DNA from: Sinohyriopsis cumingii
Taxonomy: Eukaryota > Mollusca > Bivalvia > Unionida > Unionidae
DNA: 64,000 bases
NCBI GenBank assembly: GCA_028554795.2
Contig: CM068827.1
Location: 137,524,268 to 137,588,267 of the forward strand
Direction of reading: 5' to 3'
Shown here piece by piece: positions 12,121 through 24,239 of this stretch. The position numbers and the translations under genes are program-made. The notes beneath the pieces were generated by a model. That model worked only from the letters and a program-made list of their open reading frames with translations, did no database searches and was not told the DNA's origin. The number at the start of each line of letters is the position of its first letter. Within the stretch, counting starts at the first letter, position 1.

Positions 12121-12882
12121 CTCAGGCCATACACATTACCAGCCACAAAAATCCCAACTCTCTCAACAACGACAGAAAACTTAGTAACAGCCATAAATGT
12201 GTTATGTCAAACATGCTTTATTCTAATTTTGTTAAGCATCTCCATGGTGCCCCAGCTGAATCATAAATATAATATTTAACGGCAAATAATCCACTTACCA
12301 GCCAGAAGGAATCATTAATCCGTCCAAACATTAAGACTTACGCAAATTTAATTGTAGCACTTGCCATAGTTCCAAAAAAGAATGTTTTCCTCAAAGAAAC
12401 TAATATTTCAGCACAATGTCATCAGCTAGGGTCCGTATTGGAGGTTCTTTAATATAAGGAGATGATTTTATAATCAATATTAATTACAACACAAATATGT
12501 CACAGTTTCACATCCTCCAAAGAAAAGGAGAGTTATATGTGATAGTGACACAGATCTCTAATAACCCATGAATAATCTAATGCAACATGTTACTCTTCGT
12601 TACAGCTTGTACTAAGTATAACTACAGTAGAGATGTGTACCCAGTATAGTTTCGTTATTTATAATATAAATTTTCAAAATTGGAACCGTTGAAAATGAAA
12701 TATATTAAATGTGGTAATACCTCACTACTATGTGACCTTTTATGTTGTTATTTTTCATTGCTCACGCGTATAAGCTGTGTACTTTGTATTAATGAGCCGC
12801 ATGTAAACATTAGGACATGAACTATATAACACTAGTGACGAGTTCTTTTTACTTTAAAGGAATATATTGGGTGCGAAAAAAT
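12121..12882. other. Intergenic sequence, no gene seen
   Basis: AT-rich sequence between fold-back family members. No feature recognised. Confidence 0.5.
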
Positions 12883-13014
12883 AATCTACGTTGGAGTTTG
12901 GACCAAGACCAGAAAATCCCAGTCTCGGGGTTACATTATATGCCTCGTGGAGAGACAAATAATGTAACCCCTTGACTGGGATTTCCTTGTCTCGGTCCTA
13001 ACCCCAAATAGATT
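12883..13014. mobile_element. Fold-back (MITE-like) element C
   Basis: Arms of about 57 bases (12883-12939 and 12958-13014) surround the 18-base loop TGCCTCGTGGAGAGACAA. Inner arm ends are GGGGTTACATTAT and ATAATGTAACCCC; outer ends are AATCTA and TAGATT. Conservation is highest next to the loop. Confidence 0.85.
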
Positions 13015-13320
13015 ATATATTTGTTTCTGTGAATATCCATATTTCATCACGTTTTTTGTTTCCCCATCAGTATTATGATATGAGTTATATAAACTCCAAT
13101 TAGCGACAGCGCCCAGCCACGAAAAGATATGGCCTTGAGGATGGCAACATTTGCCAGACCAACACTTGTAGTTAAACCAACTATGCTGGCGGCACTAGTA
13201 CCCATTGACAATTTTTATGGCGCGTCGACGTCCTCAACGGTGCTAACCGTGCGTTTGTACTCTGTTTTAAGAGTGCAACTCGATTTTGGATTTTAGCTGT
13301 GTTTATTTTTTTTTATTAAT
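13015..13320. other. Unassigned sequence left of the segmental duplication
   Basis: No gene or repeat recognised. It ends in a T-rich run where the first duplication copy starts. Confidence 0.5.
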
Positions 13321-14219
13321 TTCCGATTTTTTTCCCAAGTTGTGTGGGTCAGCATGACAGTCTTTGATACTACAGCTTATGATTAGCATCTAAAAGTTAT
13401 TTGATTAAAACGGTAATATTAAATTTTAGTTCATCAGTTATATAAAGGTGTGTTGCTACTCCGCGAACGCGTGCCTCAAGCCTATTTTCGTGCACCTGAC
13501 CAAGGGCTATCTATTCGAAGTAAATGTCAGTTTCTTTTGTATTTAATGCCTCGTCAATGACACAATCATCGACACGTCTATCGACCAACTTTCCAAAATT
13601 TATAGCAACGGATCCTTCAGTAATAACTTCATGGTTAGGTTATCTTCAAAAAGCACCAACATTTTGAGTTGTACCCACTATCGCCGCTGACAGACAATTG
13701 TTACTGACCTTCAACACCACAAGTACCCCGCATGTACGTGTATATGATAAGGGCATACTTTTTTCTTCAAATTATTGGTTAATTGGTATGCGTGCCATTT
13801 TTGTCGCACAACACATTAGCCTGTTTCCAGCACAACAGGGGTGGGTTTTTTTGGCTTGGGTAAATATAGCAATGCAGATTGCATACATTGTGAACAGCTC
13901 TTGTGACAATGCTCTCAAATGTTGGTGTCATTGAAGCAAAGAGTGGGACCGTTAGTCATAATTATGTCGAGTTTAAGAGAGCTGTTGCCTAACGCATTTC
14001 TCTGTAACAACGAGTGATTTAAGTAACAACTCAGACCGAACAGACAGCGGGCCTTTATTAACAACAAATATATTAAATACATTTGCAGCCAGGATTAATG
14101 TATTCAAGCTTACTGATATCAGACATCTGATGAGAAACCTGAGGTTACTAAAACTTAAGTTCACCGAGTACATAGCTTGTGAGTATTCTTTATATGTCTA
14201 CTATACATTCTGATCATTC

Positions 14220-14965
14220 TTTGGTGACTTTTTCCAACGCGTCAAGAATCTTTGCAAAATCTTTGTCTATTTCATCACTCAAGATCCCAGCATCTTTACT
14301 GTTCAGGATGACACGTACATCACTAAGAATCCATTGATTTGTGATTTTAGATATATCGTTAAATGTTTTGTATCGTTAAGTGTAGCTATATTTACCACGT
14401 GTTCATATGATTCCAGGACGCATATTTGCAAGAAGCTTATTGCGCCTTTTGCTGGCTCGTATTCAACGGGAACAATTGCTCAGTAACCTTGTAAATCACC
14501 TCCGGGTTAATCTGATTTAACTTCAGGGACTTGTAGTTGTCGTTCTTTCTCTGCAGCATCAATGACAATGCTTTGTGCGATAAGACGTACTTTTTCACCA
14601 CAAACGAACCGTGTTATATCATCCCACAGGTATAAATCGTGACATAAAACTGTGTTTCCATATCACTATGATGCATTACAATTTGACCTTGGCTCCTCTA
14701 CAGAAAATCCTAACAGTACAAGTATCACAGAATTTCTCACATCGGTTGTTATTCTATCGCCCTCTCGCGCGAGCGATCATACTTAATTATAGTTAACAAG
14801 GTCATATAAAAGGAAATCATTTTTCGATTAAGAAACATTTGCGTTTTTTATTTTACTTTAGGAGAATCAGAAAAAGAGCAATCGTCTCGTCCATGGCTAC
14901 TGTGTTTGTTTTTTCAATAGGGTCAGGCATATCTACAGCCTTAGGTTCGGTCAGACTATGCCAGA
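14220..14965 (-). pseudogene. Decayed coding-like tract, unidentified (copy 1)
   Basis: On the minus strand, short protein-like stretches appear in more than one frame and correspond to stretches at 23455-24200 in the second duplication copy. The same residues recur at the same places in both copies, so the tract descends from coding sequence, but neither copy keeps an intact frame. I do not recognise the family. It could be a host pseudogene or part of a mobile element. Confidence 0.35.
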
Positions 14966-14999
14966 GTGAGTGACTATATTCGCGAACAGATCGGCATGG

Positions 15000-17400
15000 C
15001 CGGCAAAATTGATTACGTGACGTTACTTCGATAGCACTTTTACGACATGGTCGAACATCGAGGCCAACATGTAGCGCTTGCCAATGTTATATACTGTACT
15101 TATAATTACATATTCTGACGCATAGTCAATGTTATTTTCTCTCAAGGATTTAGCCTTTACATTCATTGCTTCCTAATCCCATTGAACTTGACATGTACAA
15201 AAGTTTATCTAAGTATCAAGGAATACAGTTCCTTATTTCAAACATGGTAATCTGTAACAAGGGTCTTGTAAATATACAGGCACACAATTTGAACAATCAG
15301 GTATACTCAAATCAAAAAACTGGTTTAAAATGTGCCTAAAATCTATGCTAGTCTGGATCAGCTCAAATAATGCATCATTTATTAGTCATCCAACCCTATT
15401 ACCCCCCCAGCAGTATCAACTCCAAATTATAAATGTTGCTGACTTATTTTTATATATCAGCTATACTTTTTGCTTCTCTGCAGTTGCAATGGGATTCATA
15501 AAATCTCGTTCTTTCCCTGCTTTAACAATTTTCGTAAATGACTTATATCTGACAGATAAAAGAAATGGCTGAAATCGCTTGTGAAAGATGACAGAACAAA
15601 TCATGCTGAAAGAAAAATCCATTGTCTTTCTACAGAATAGATAATGTTAATTTTGTTCAGGTGTGCTTACATAAATATTGTGAATAAAGCAATAAATGTC
15701 AACATAAAGAACACACATAAATATTTCCCTCATACGATTTATCACAGAAAACATTTAAAATAGAATAATGCAAGCCAAATATTATTTCAAGTAATGATGA
15801 AACATTAATGAAGATAAATATATAGAAATGCATTCGTTCTAAAATTATCACAAGTGCAATAAATATAAAGATAGAAATGATGAAAGAATACACACCACAC
15901 TGTATCTTCAAATATATGAAGTTTTTCTGTATAAAACAATAATATTGCATAGGGATCTAATTACTACTAAACGTGGAGAACTTCCACAGTTTAGCACTGC
16001 CGAATTGCAAAATATTTATTATTAGAAGAACTAGGTCTCTGCAATGGCGGAGCGAGCGGGAGCAATGTCTGAAATTGGAGCTCATACCGAAACGTCTGAG
16101 AATATTGTTCTTTAGTTGCACCCTTAATTTTCTACAGAAACACGATTATATGTCGGATGCCAACCTCCTTCCTCCCCACCTTAATAATTACATCAGATAA
16201 TCATGGATGACGTATATTCCTGTGTCACAATAGGAAAGAAACGTTTCCTTACTGGCTGCTCAATCCGATAAAGGTACATGTATAAACAATAATGTATAAA
16301 TATTCATTAAACCGAAAATATTTCCTTAAAGAAACTTTTCCTTTAAAATGAGCGGAAAGTCGTCAGTCCTGGACCGAATTGTCAGCCATTCCTAAACACT
16401 ATTATAACTACTTGGCCCCCATTTCTGCATGGGACATCATCACATTCATTTGAAATACTAAAATAGCCTTGAGAACACTTTGCAATTCTGCACAAGATAT
16501 GCCTAGAAACAAGAAAGCGCGATATGACTAATATAGCAATAACATCAACAGCAGCTACTACTACTACTACTTCTACTATTAATATTGTCAAAGATGCCAT
16601 TACTACTGCTATTATTATTATCATCATCTTTATTATTATTAATACTAATAACTGGAGTCATACACAGTCCTTTCAGTTTCGGTCATTTTTTTCAAATGCT
16701 GACATTTTTTAAACCTATAATATGGTTCTTGGATATGCTTCTGATAGAGAAGAGATACCCAGTATTGTAATTAGTAGGGGAGAGGAGATTACATCATCGC
16801 AGTTGTTCGCGGAAAGATGATTTCAATATGACCATTGTTCAAGGGTAAGGAATACCATTAGAATCATTTTAATCCCTGAAGACAATTATTCGAGGAAAGA
16901 GGAAAGGAGACTCTTGCTCATTGGTAGAGGGAAAGGGGTCTCATTTTCAAGAGAAAATCATACATACAAATTAGAAGTGAATCCACTTTGATCAGTAGTG
17001 CTACCGACATTTGTCTGACACAGCCTTAGTACTTAAAAGTGTTACTTGATTTTAACGAATTTTCAATTAGTATTCAGTGCATATTATTTGAATTCTTTAC
17101 AATTCCAAAATTTTTAATATTTTGTTTAATAAGTAATGAATATGTTCTAATATGTAATTTAAAGGCACACATCTAAGATTTTCTTCAGAGAGGAAAATAG
17201 AGGCAATCATACAAAATAAAAAACGAAAGAATATTGGTTCTAAGAGATATGAAACATGAATTGGAATTACACTATTAAAAATTTAATTTCTTAATATCAC
17301 GAAGTTATGCAACCTAACTTGTTTCTTCACCATTAAAAATATATCCCTCAATAACTTTGGATGTTTCAAATAATATGCCATACATGCGAGGCGTCGTAGT
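15000..17400. other. Duplicated noncoding sequence downstream of K2P terminal exon (copy 1)
   Basis: AT-rich sequence with trinucleotide-rich patches (ACT/ATT) near 16545-16650. Every open frame is short and not kept in the paralogous copy. Confidence 0.55.
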
Positions 17401-17411
17401 ATCTCTATTAA

Positions 17412-17417
17412 TTTATT
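17412..17417 (-). promoter_or_regulatory. Candidate polyadenylation signal AATAAA (distal terminal exon)
   Basis: AATAAA on the minus strand, 182 bases beyond the stop codon of the distal K2P terminal exon. At the same spacing the proximal copy has ATTAAA. Sequence and position only; no cleavage site is visible. Confidence 0.35.
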
Positions 17418-17598
17418 TGTCCTTCGTATATACCGAACCTTGGTAAAGTGTTTGTCTTGCACTCACATTCACAATGTTACACGTTATGCTAGTCCCAACT
17501 TCAGTGATACACTGTCGAAAATTTAAGTACTAAATGGGAAAAGTATTCAATACTCTACTCAGTTTCGTTCATGCTTGCAACAAGTTGCCGTAACAAGT

Positions 17599-18434
17599 TC
17601 AGTCGTCTGCTTCTTTGTCGATAATTCCAAGCTTTTGTCCGAGCCATTTACATTTGGTAACCATCTCGTCTTGCATGAGGGCAAAGCACATAGACATTAT
17701 TGCCATACCGAAGAGGACGTACACCGCGCCAAGAATCAATCTGGCCGCTGCTTGTGGGTCTTCGAAATCCCTGCCTGGAACAACGTCTCCGAATCCAATG
17801 GTGGCAAGAGTGATGAAACAGAAGTATGCCGATTGTAGCATATCCCAGCCCTCCCAAAGACCGAAGAGAACTGATCCACCGAAGATGTAAACACCAATCA
17901 CAATCATCGTGATAGTAAGCGGAACAGTTATCTTTTCATCGCATTCATCGTCGTCATCATCGCTGTCATCGTCTATCATCATCTGCTGATTAATAATAGC
18001 CCTATTTCGACTTGCGAGATCCGCTGGCGTCATGGTCTTGATCTCCAAAGGGACAATCTTGGGTTTTATGCTCGGTGGAGAATCTGGCCTTTGGAGGAAC
18101 AGTTTCTTGTTGTGCTCACTGAAGTTCATAGCCTTCTTGGCAAATTCTGTTTCCATTGGTGCAGACGTGGATAAGATTTTGCACTTCTCAGTATTATTTC
18201 CCTTGGGTTCTTGTGATCCACCATTTATCTGAACTACGGCGTTTTTAAGCTTGTCTCTTTTCTTATTTCGGCAGCAACCGAAGCAGCAGATCTTTGCATA
18301 GACAAAGCGAAAAATGTCGGCGAGGACATCTCCGATGTTGGCCAAACACAGAAGCATTAAGGGAATTCCTAGAACAGCGTACGCTATGCATACCAGACGT
18401 CCCCAAAAAGTTTTAGGGGCAATGTGACCATAAC
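17599..18434 (-). CDS. K2P (TWK-type) potassium channel, distal alternative terminal exon
   Basis: The exon begins after an acceptor (CTTTTGCCTTCAG) and opens with the last two bases of a Gly codon, then YGHIAPKT, completing the first pore motif TIGYG when joined to exon 2. It encodes 277 residues to TGA (17599-17601): TM2 ([20 protein letters not shown]), a Cys/Lys-rich start of the cytosolic loop ([13 protein letters not shown]), a long loop with the acidic run [15 protein letters not shown]3 ([19 protein letters not shown]), second pore [19 protein letters not shown]4 ([19 protein letters not shown]) and a short tail ending KEADD. This makes a background 'leak' K+ channel subunit that works as a dimer in the plasma membrane. 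It differs from the proximal exon by only Glu288 (Asp) and Ala368 (Ser). No exon 1 or 2 accompanies this copy, so it depends on the exons at 42.6-43.7 kb, about 24 kb upstream. Confidence 0.85.
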
Positions 18435-19034
18435 CTGAAGGCAAAAGACAAGGGTATATTAGTTGTTGCTGTATGTCTCGCTGTTGTGATGGTGGCGGTC
18501 ATTGTATTTGTAGTAATAGTAGAAGTCCGTCAAATCTCACTCTTACCTCTATCCCCCAAACCGATATGTAGATGTTGAAGGACGATTGGAAGGTCTTATG
18601 TCACTTATATGTTACCTCCAGGAATATTTGCGACATTTCTGGCCGTAACCAATCGCTGTTCATTTTAGATACTTCAAGACATTTTTCTCGTCTCTTAAAC
18701 TATTGTTTGGTTGTATGGTCCTTTTCATGGACATGCAAAAAACATTTCCAAATCATATCCTACTTTTGATGACATGCAAATCCACATAAAATAAGACAAC
18801 CCTATACCATGTGACCATTTACAATTTGGTAACTACATACAACAGCTACCAAATACCTGAAAGTATCCAAACTATGCGTTCCGGATAGATTTGTATGGAT
18901 CAGAAACATAACATATTTATTAAACAGGTGACACCAGACCTCCAAATCGTCTATCACTATCTGGACAGTATTTGAGGAGGGATATATTTTATGGGACTAT
19001 AGTAGCAGTAGTATCAGTAAAAGTATTGACTGCA

Positions 19035-19080
<46 letters not shown>

Positions 19081-19746
19081 TGGAGTAAAGTCGTTTTGTT
19101 GTAGAAAACTTTCGAAAAGAGTCAATATAGTGGAAGTGTAATTTTAAATTTTTTAAGTAATGATAATAGCGACGATGACGACGATGATAATGATGATACA
19201 GGAATAAGAACGAAGCTTCCTTTAAAGAAAAATGCAAGTATTTCAGTACTCCGCTATCCTAATGACGCTTCGCAGGTTCCAACTGGCTGTTCGTACCTGA
19301 CTTAAGATGATGATAATGACGATGATACCCACGACGAAAACAAGCACAATGATTATAATTTTATTAATGACGATCAGTATCGTACTAAGGGGTGCGGGCG
19401 GGCGGTTTTCTCTTGTGCTAGATGTCTTTTGGCGCCAAAAGCCTCGGCGCCAGTGGTCTTGGGACACTAGAACCTCTTTAAACCTTCATCGTCAATCCGG
19501 GCGCCAATTAGCCTTCGTACGCTGCTGACGACGATGATTGTGGACCAAAATCAATTACCATGCCAACAACAGGAATTGCAAAAAACAATTTGATGCGCGT
19601 ATTTCAATATATCTATCAATATTTATATATATTTAAACGCTTTTGAGTTAGTTAGGATCATTAAGTATTCAATCAGTAGATAGTATGCATGACTCTTTGA
19701 TACTTTGGCTATTATGGCGATAACAATTTTTGAGACTACTTAATAG

Positions 19747-19789
<43 letters not shown>

Positions 19790-21560
19790 CCGTGTTTAGT
19801 GAAGTGTCGAATTTTGAATTGCGGTGAACATTCAAGTTGAATGCACTGAACATAAAAATTGTATCGCATTTAAGTCAGAAAAGCCTTTGTGAATGATCAC
19901 TTCGGCCTTTCATCGTTTATTTCCCCTATGTCAGTGTAAACTTCAAAGCGGCAGCATTCGAACTCAGTGAAATTGACCGGGGTATCTTAACACGGTCCTT
20001 AGAAAATAACCATTTGAGGTAGCAACCCTAACCGCTTAGTAGGAACCTATGTCCGCTTATCATTTTTTCAAAGTTTAATTGTTACCCACCGTCGATCACA
20101 TATTCCTAGCTTCTAAACCTGATTAAATGAATTATTTCCTTGGGATAATTAGGGACCGCTGTCTACGACTGGGCAAATTAAATTAAGGAGTACACTTTAG
20201 AAGGAATTAGACTTTAAAGTGACGACCTTAGTCGAAATTCTTTAGTCTAATATTTCCTGACAGGGGAAAGAATCTTGACTTCGTAGAAACCTACAGGGAA
20301 TTGTGCTTTCCTCTCGTCAAGCAGAAAAGGGACCAGGTGGCAGTCTTGTAAAAAGAAAGACAGGTTTTAGTGCTAGGAGGCACAAGTTCTGAAAGAGAAC
20401 AGCAATAAGGAGAGCAATTTTAGTTTCACGTAATATTTTATTTTTGATTGTTTGTTTTATGCAAATGTCCTTGCTATGCCTAGGTTCCATATTATGTATC
20501 GCTTATACAACTTCATGGAAATGTGCTGATGCTAGTGTTGTCATGCAATTCATTTTAATAAATTGTATGGAAAATGTTGACGCTAGAATTGTTATGCAAT
20601 TTACCGTTTAATTTTACAGTTATTAGTTCATTGGTAGAATTGATTGCACGCGATCCAAATGTTCATGTGTGTAGGATTTCATAAGATTATATGAAATAAC
20701 TTCCTTTGTTTGTTAGGACGATACAGATTACCTTGAGTTAGCGATACATACCTAATTATATCTGATTTTGTAATGTTTGAATAATCTTGTAGGTTAAGGA
20801 GTGTTGTGAGTTACAATTTGTGAATTCATGCAAAATTAATCGAACATTAATAGTACAGTATATGTAATAGAATACGGTATCATTCGATGGACGCTCACGC
20901 GGTAATTTAAGACCTGCCGGTAAAAGCGAGGTCAATGTCTTACCGTACTAAGTCAGAATTTACGCAGTGTGTGGATAGCCAACATGCTCTGAGTAACGTG
21001 AGGGAATTGTATGTACGTCTAGAGACTGGGGTATACAGAAATTTAGGGGTAATATTGTCCTTTAAGGAACAGCTTTCTGGGAGAGAGACGGGACAGACTG
21101 AAGACAGAAGTCTGAGGAATCAGAAGGACGAGGTCAGAATAAAACGACCAGGAAGTCCATGAAGGGACAATGCATAGAGCTTAGGAAGGATGAACTAGGA
21201 GACGTTGATATACGGTCAAGAGAGGAAGGTGATTCAAATCGATCGTGGACATTGCGCTATTTTCACCTCTCGTTATGATGATGAAATAAATCCAAATTGG
21301 ACACTCCTGTTAAATTCTACTGATATAATCTAACTTGAATTGGAATTACCGTTATTAATGTGTTCTGATTAAATTTGTTATTTTCTTGTGAAAGGGGGCT
21401 CGTATTGCTTTATTTCTTTCAGTATTCTGTTAAAGTTCTATTCTTCTTTCACGCCAGCCGGGCTATAATATAGAGGGAGGTCATCCTCTAGATAACGCCA
21501 GCCAAATCCAATTAACCTGCCCTCTTACAAACAGACGAAACATTACACGCATCTATTTAA
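18435..21560. other. Duplicated intronic/flanking sequence (copy 1), no gene seen
   Basis: It contains an (AAT)n microsatellite at about 19036-19081 and a (TTTA)n microsatellite at about 19743-19790, both shared with copy 2. A 75-codon frame at 20935-21162 is broken by an indel in the paralogue and is judged noncoding. Confidence 0.55.
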
Positions 21561-21564
21561 CATC

Positions 21565-22160
21565 GTAATCATTAGCAAGGTGCAGAACCTGGGAACTGTG
21601 TCAGTGGACAGTTATTCACATTATGTGAGAAGGTCTGTAGAGTACCACAGCTACATCTAGAGTCAGTGGCCTGGTCCCATCGGACAATGTTGACTGAACA
21701 ATGACCATGTCCTGTCCTGAAACTGTTCAGCGTGATCCACATATGTCTTGGAAGGTTGAAGCCAGGAAGGGAGACCGATGACTCAATTACGTGGGAATGG
21801 TTTACAACATCTATTGGATACCACTCACCACTCCGTGCCGAAATAGCTGTCGAATCATCCGGCAACGGAATTAACCAGAATGTACGTCTCAGAGCCAAGC
21901 AGATTGTTCAATGTGAGGTGATGTTTATGTAGAATGGAAATTTCTCACTGGCATAAACCTTAGCCAGCAGGTTTGTGGTTGCATCCTGGTGACGGAGATG
22001 TGGAAGAGGCACGTTGCTGAGTACCGGTAGCCATGGTAAAGGAGATAAACGTAGTGTTCCAGAGATTATGTGCGTTGTTGTGTTCAACTGAGCGTCATTT
22101 AGCTTATTATGGACCAACGAGTATAGACTGGAGCGCAATACTCTGCTGTTCAATCACAGA
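21565..22160 (-). mobile_element. LINE C-terminal remnant (copy 1)
   Basis: The minus strand reads LNTTTHIISGTLRLSPLPWL and PVLSNVPLPHLRHQ (about 21985-22100), then FNLPRHMWITLNSFRTGHG, RCSCGTLQTFSHNVNNCPLT and QFPG (about 21575-21760). These are the region after the RT core and the C-terminal Cys/His-rich end (C-x-C...H..x..C) of Jockey/I-like LINE proteins. Frames shift between blocks. The same remnant lies in copy 2, so it inserted before the duplication. No RT active site is present. Confidence 0.75.
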
Positions 22161-22372
22161 GGATCAGTGCTTATGTCTTGAATATCTGTGCAGTAACGTC
22201 CCAGGTTGATACAGCCAGTTTGAGGACTTTTTGTGTTTTAGTTATATTCGCATGCGATATACAAATTGCTGGCAGATGATCATGCTGGAAATTCAGCTGT
22301 GTTACCAATAAAAGATGACCACAATAGATCAAATATTTCACGAATGGTTCGTGTTACATCATGACGATGAAA

Positions 22373-22463
22373 TGACAATTAAGTGCCTTTCCCAAGGACA
22401 CGTTGAGGCAGCCGACTCGGGCTGGCCTGGGCGGGTGTCGAAACCTCAAGCCTTGGATTAGTT
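22373..22463 (-). mobile_element. tRNA-like SINE fragment cut by the duplication junction
   Basis: On the minus strand, CCAAGGCTTGAGGTTTCGACACC resembles a tRNA T-arm/B-box region, followed by a body reading CCTTGGGAAAGGCACTTAATT. Such tRNA-headed SINE pieces are common in invertebrates. Here the head is cut where copy 1 meets copy 2 (GGATTA, then TTTTTTGCTTCCG). In copy 2 it continues further (ACTTGTAATCC). Confidence 0.55.
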
Positions 22464-23454
22464 GTTTTTTGCTTCCGATTTTGTGTGGGTCAGCATGACA
22501 TTCTTTAATACTACCGATTATGATGGGCATCTCAAAGTTATTTGATTAAAACAGTAATATTAAAATTTATTTCATCGGTTATATAAAGATGTGTTGCTAC
22601 TTGCGAATGCGTACCTCAAGCCTATTTTCGTGCGCCTGCTCAAGTGCTATCTGATCGAAGTAAATGTCAGTTTCTTTCGTATTTAATGCCTCGTCAATGA
22701 CATGATCATCAACACGACTATCGCCAACTTTCCAAACATTATAGCAACGGAGCCGTCAGTAATAACTTCGTGGTTCGGTTATCTTCAAAACCCAGCAACA
22801 GTTTGAGTTGTGCTCACTATCACCGCTTATAGACACTATTGTTTTTGACCTTCAACACCACAAGTACCCCGGGTGTTCATGTGCATGATAAGCGCACATT
22901 TTGTTCTTCAAAATATTCATCAATTGGTATGCATGCCGTCGTTGCACAACACATTAGCCTGTTTTCAGCACAAGAGGGATGGTTTTTTGCTTGGGTACAT
23001 TTAGCAATGTAGATTGCATGCATTGTGTACAGCTCTTCCATAATTAACAGTAATGTGACAATAATCTCAAACATTGGTGTCATTGAAGCTAAAAGTGCTA
23101 CCCTAAGTCATAATTATGTCGTGGATAAGAAGGCTGTTGACTAACGCAGTTTCCTGTAACCGCGAGTGATTTAGGTAACAAATCAGACCGATCAGACAGC
23201 GGGCCTTTATTAGCAACAAAATACATTAAATACATTTGCAGCCAGGATTAATGTATTCAAGCTTACTGATATCAGAAATTTGTACCAGAAACTTGAGGTT
23301 TCTAAATCTTAAGTTCACCCAGTACATATATTTTCAGTGTTCTTTGTATTTACTATAGCTTGCAGCGAAATATAACTAGACACACGAAACAGATTTAATC
23401 GCGCAATATGCAACTGAACAAACATGCATCTGTCTACAATACATTCTGATCCTA

Positions 23455-24200
23455 CTTTGGTGACTTTTTCCAACGCATCAAGAATCTTTGCAAAAGCTTT
23501 GTATATTTCATAACTCAAGATCCCATCATCTTAATGGTTTAGGATGACACGAACATTCTAAGAATCCATTGATTTGTGATTTCAAATGTATTGTTAAATG
23601 TTTTGTATCGTTAAGTGTATCTGTTTTTACCGCGTATGGACCCGTGTGCTATAATATTCATATGATTCCAGGACGCATATTTGCAAGAAGATTAATGCGC
23701 CTTTTGCTGGCTCATATTCGACCGGTACAATTGTTCAGTAACCTTGTAAAGCATCTCAGCGTTTATCTGATTTAACTTCAGGGACTTGTAGTTGTCGTTC
23801 TTTCTCTGCAGCATCAATGATAATGCTTTGTGTGATAAGACGTACTTTTTCACCACAAACCAACCGTGTAATATAGGCCCTCTTTTCTCATGTATAAATC
23901 TTGGCATAAAACTGTGCTTCCATCTCGCTTTGTTGCTTTCCAAGTTGACCTTGTCTTCTCTTTAGAAAATCCTAATAGTACAAGTATCATAGAATTTCTC
24001 ACATCACTTGTTATTCTATCGCCTTCTCGCGCGAGTGGTCTGACTAAATTATGGAGGACAAGCTCAAATCAAAGGAAATCATGTCTTGATTTAGAAACAA
24101 GTGTGGTATTGCTTTTACTTTAGGAGAATTCAAAACAAAGCAATAGTCTCGTCCCCGGCTAATGTGTCTGTTTGCTCGATGGGATCAGGAGTATCTACAA
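23455..24200 (-). pseudogene. Decayed coding-like tract, unidentified (copy 2)
   Basis: Counterpart of 14220-14965, with the same protein-like blocks in the same order on the minus strand and no intact frame. The LINE at 24240-25720 landed just beyond its recognisable part, splitting tract-related sequence. Family unknown. Confidence 0.35.
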
Positions 24201-24239
24201 ACATAGGATCGGCTGGATTTTGCCAGAACGAGTAATTAT

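Larger units (their letters stand above)
13321..22463. repeat. Segmental duplication, copy 1
   Basis: First copy of a direct tandem duplication. Landmarks occur in the same order in copy 2: GTGTGGGTCAGCATGACA (13341 against 22483), the K2P terminal exon (17599 against 27996), the AAT microsatellite (19036 against 29420), the TTTA microsatellite (19743 against 30112), a LINE C-terminus (21572 against about 32190) and the right end GACTCGGGCTGGCCTGGGCG (22414 against 33029). Hand comparison gives 5 differences in one 120-base flank segment (18781-18900) and about 18 in 105 just next to the exon, so divergence is uneven. A segment of about 380 bases (about 16166-16545) is present only in this copy. 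Confidence 0.95.

Noticed and set aside
17575-17890. Plus-strand open frames across the K2P terminal exons (also 27972-28287)
   Set aside because: They are antisense shadows of the well-supported minus-strand channel exons.
20935-21162. 75-codon frame as a small gene
   Set aside because: The paralogous sequence at about 31526 carries an indel that breaks the frame, and differences between copies show no silent-site bias.
20900-21420. Solo LTR with a tRNA-Pro-like primer-binding site (GGGGGCTCGT near 21397)
   Set aside because: A single short resemblance only; no second LTR, no clear ends or target duplication, and no retroelement genes beside it.
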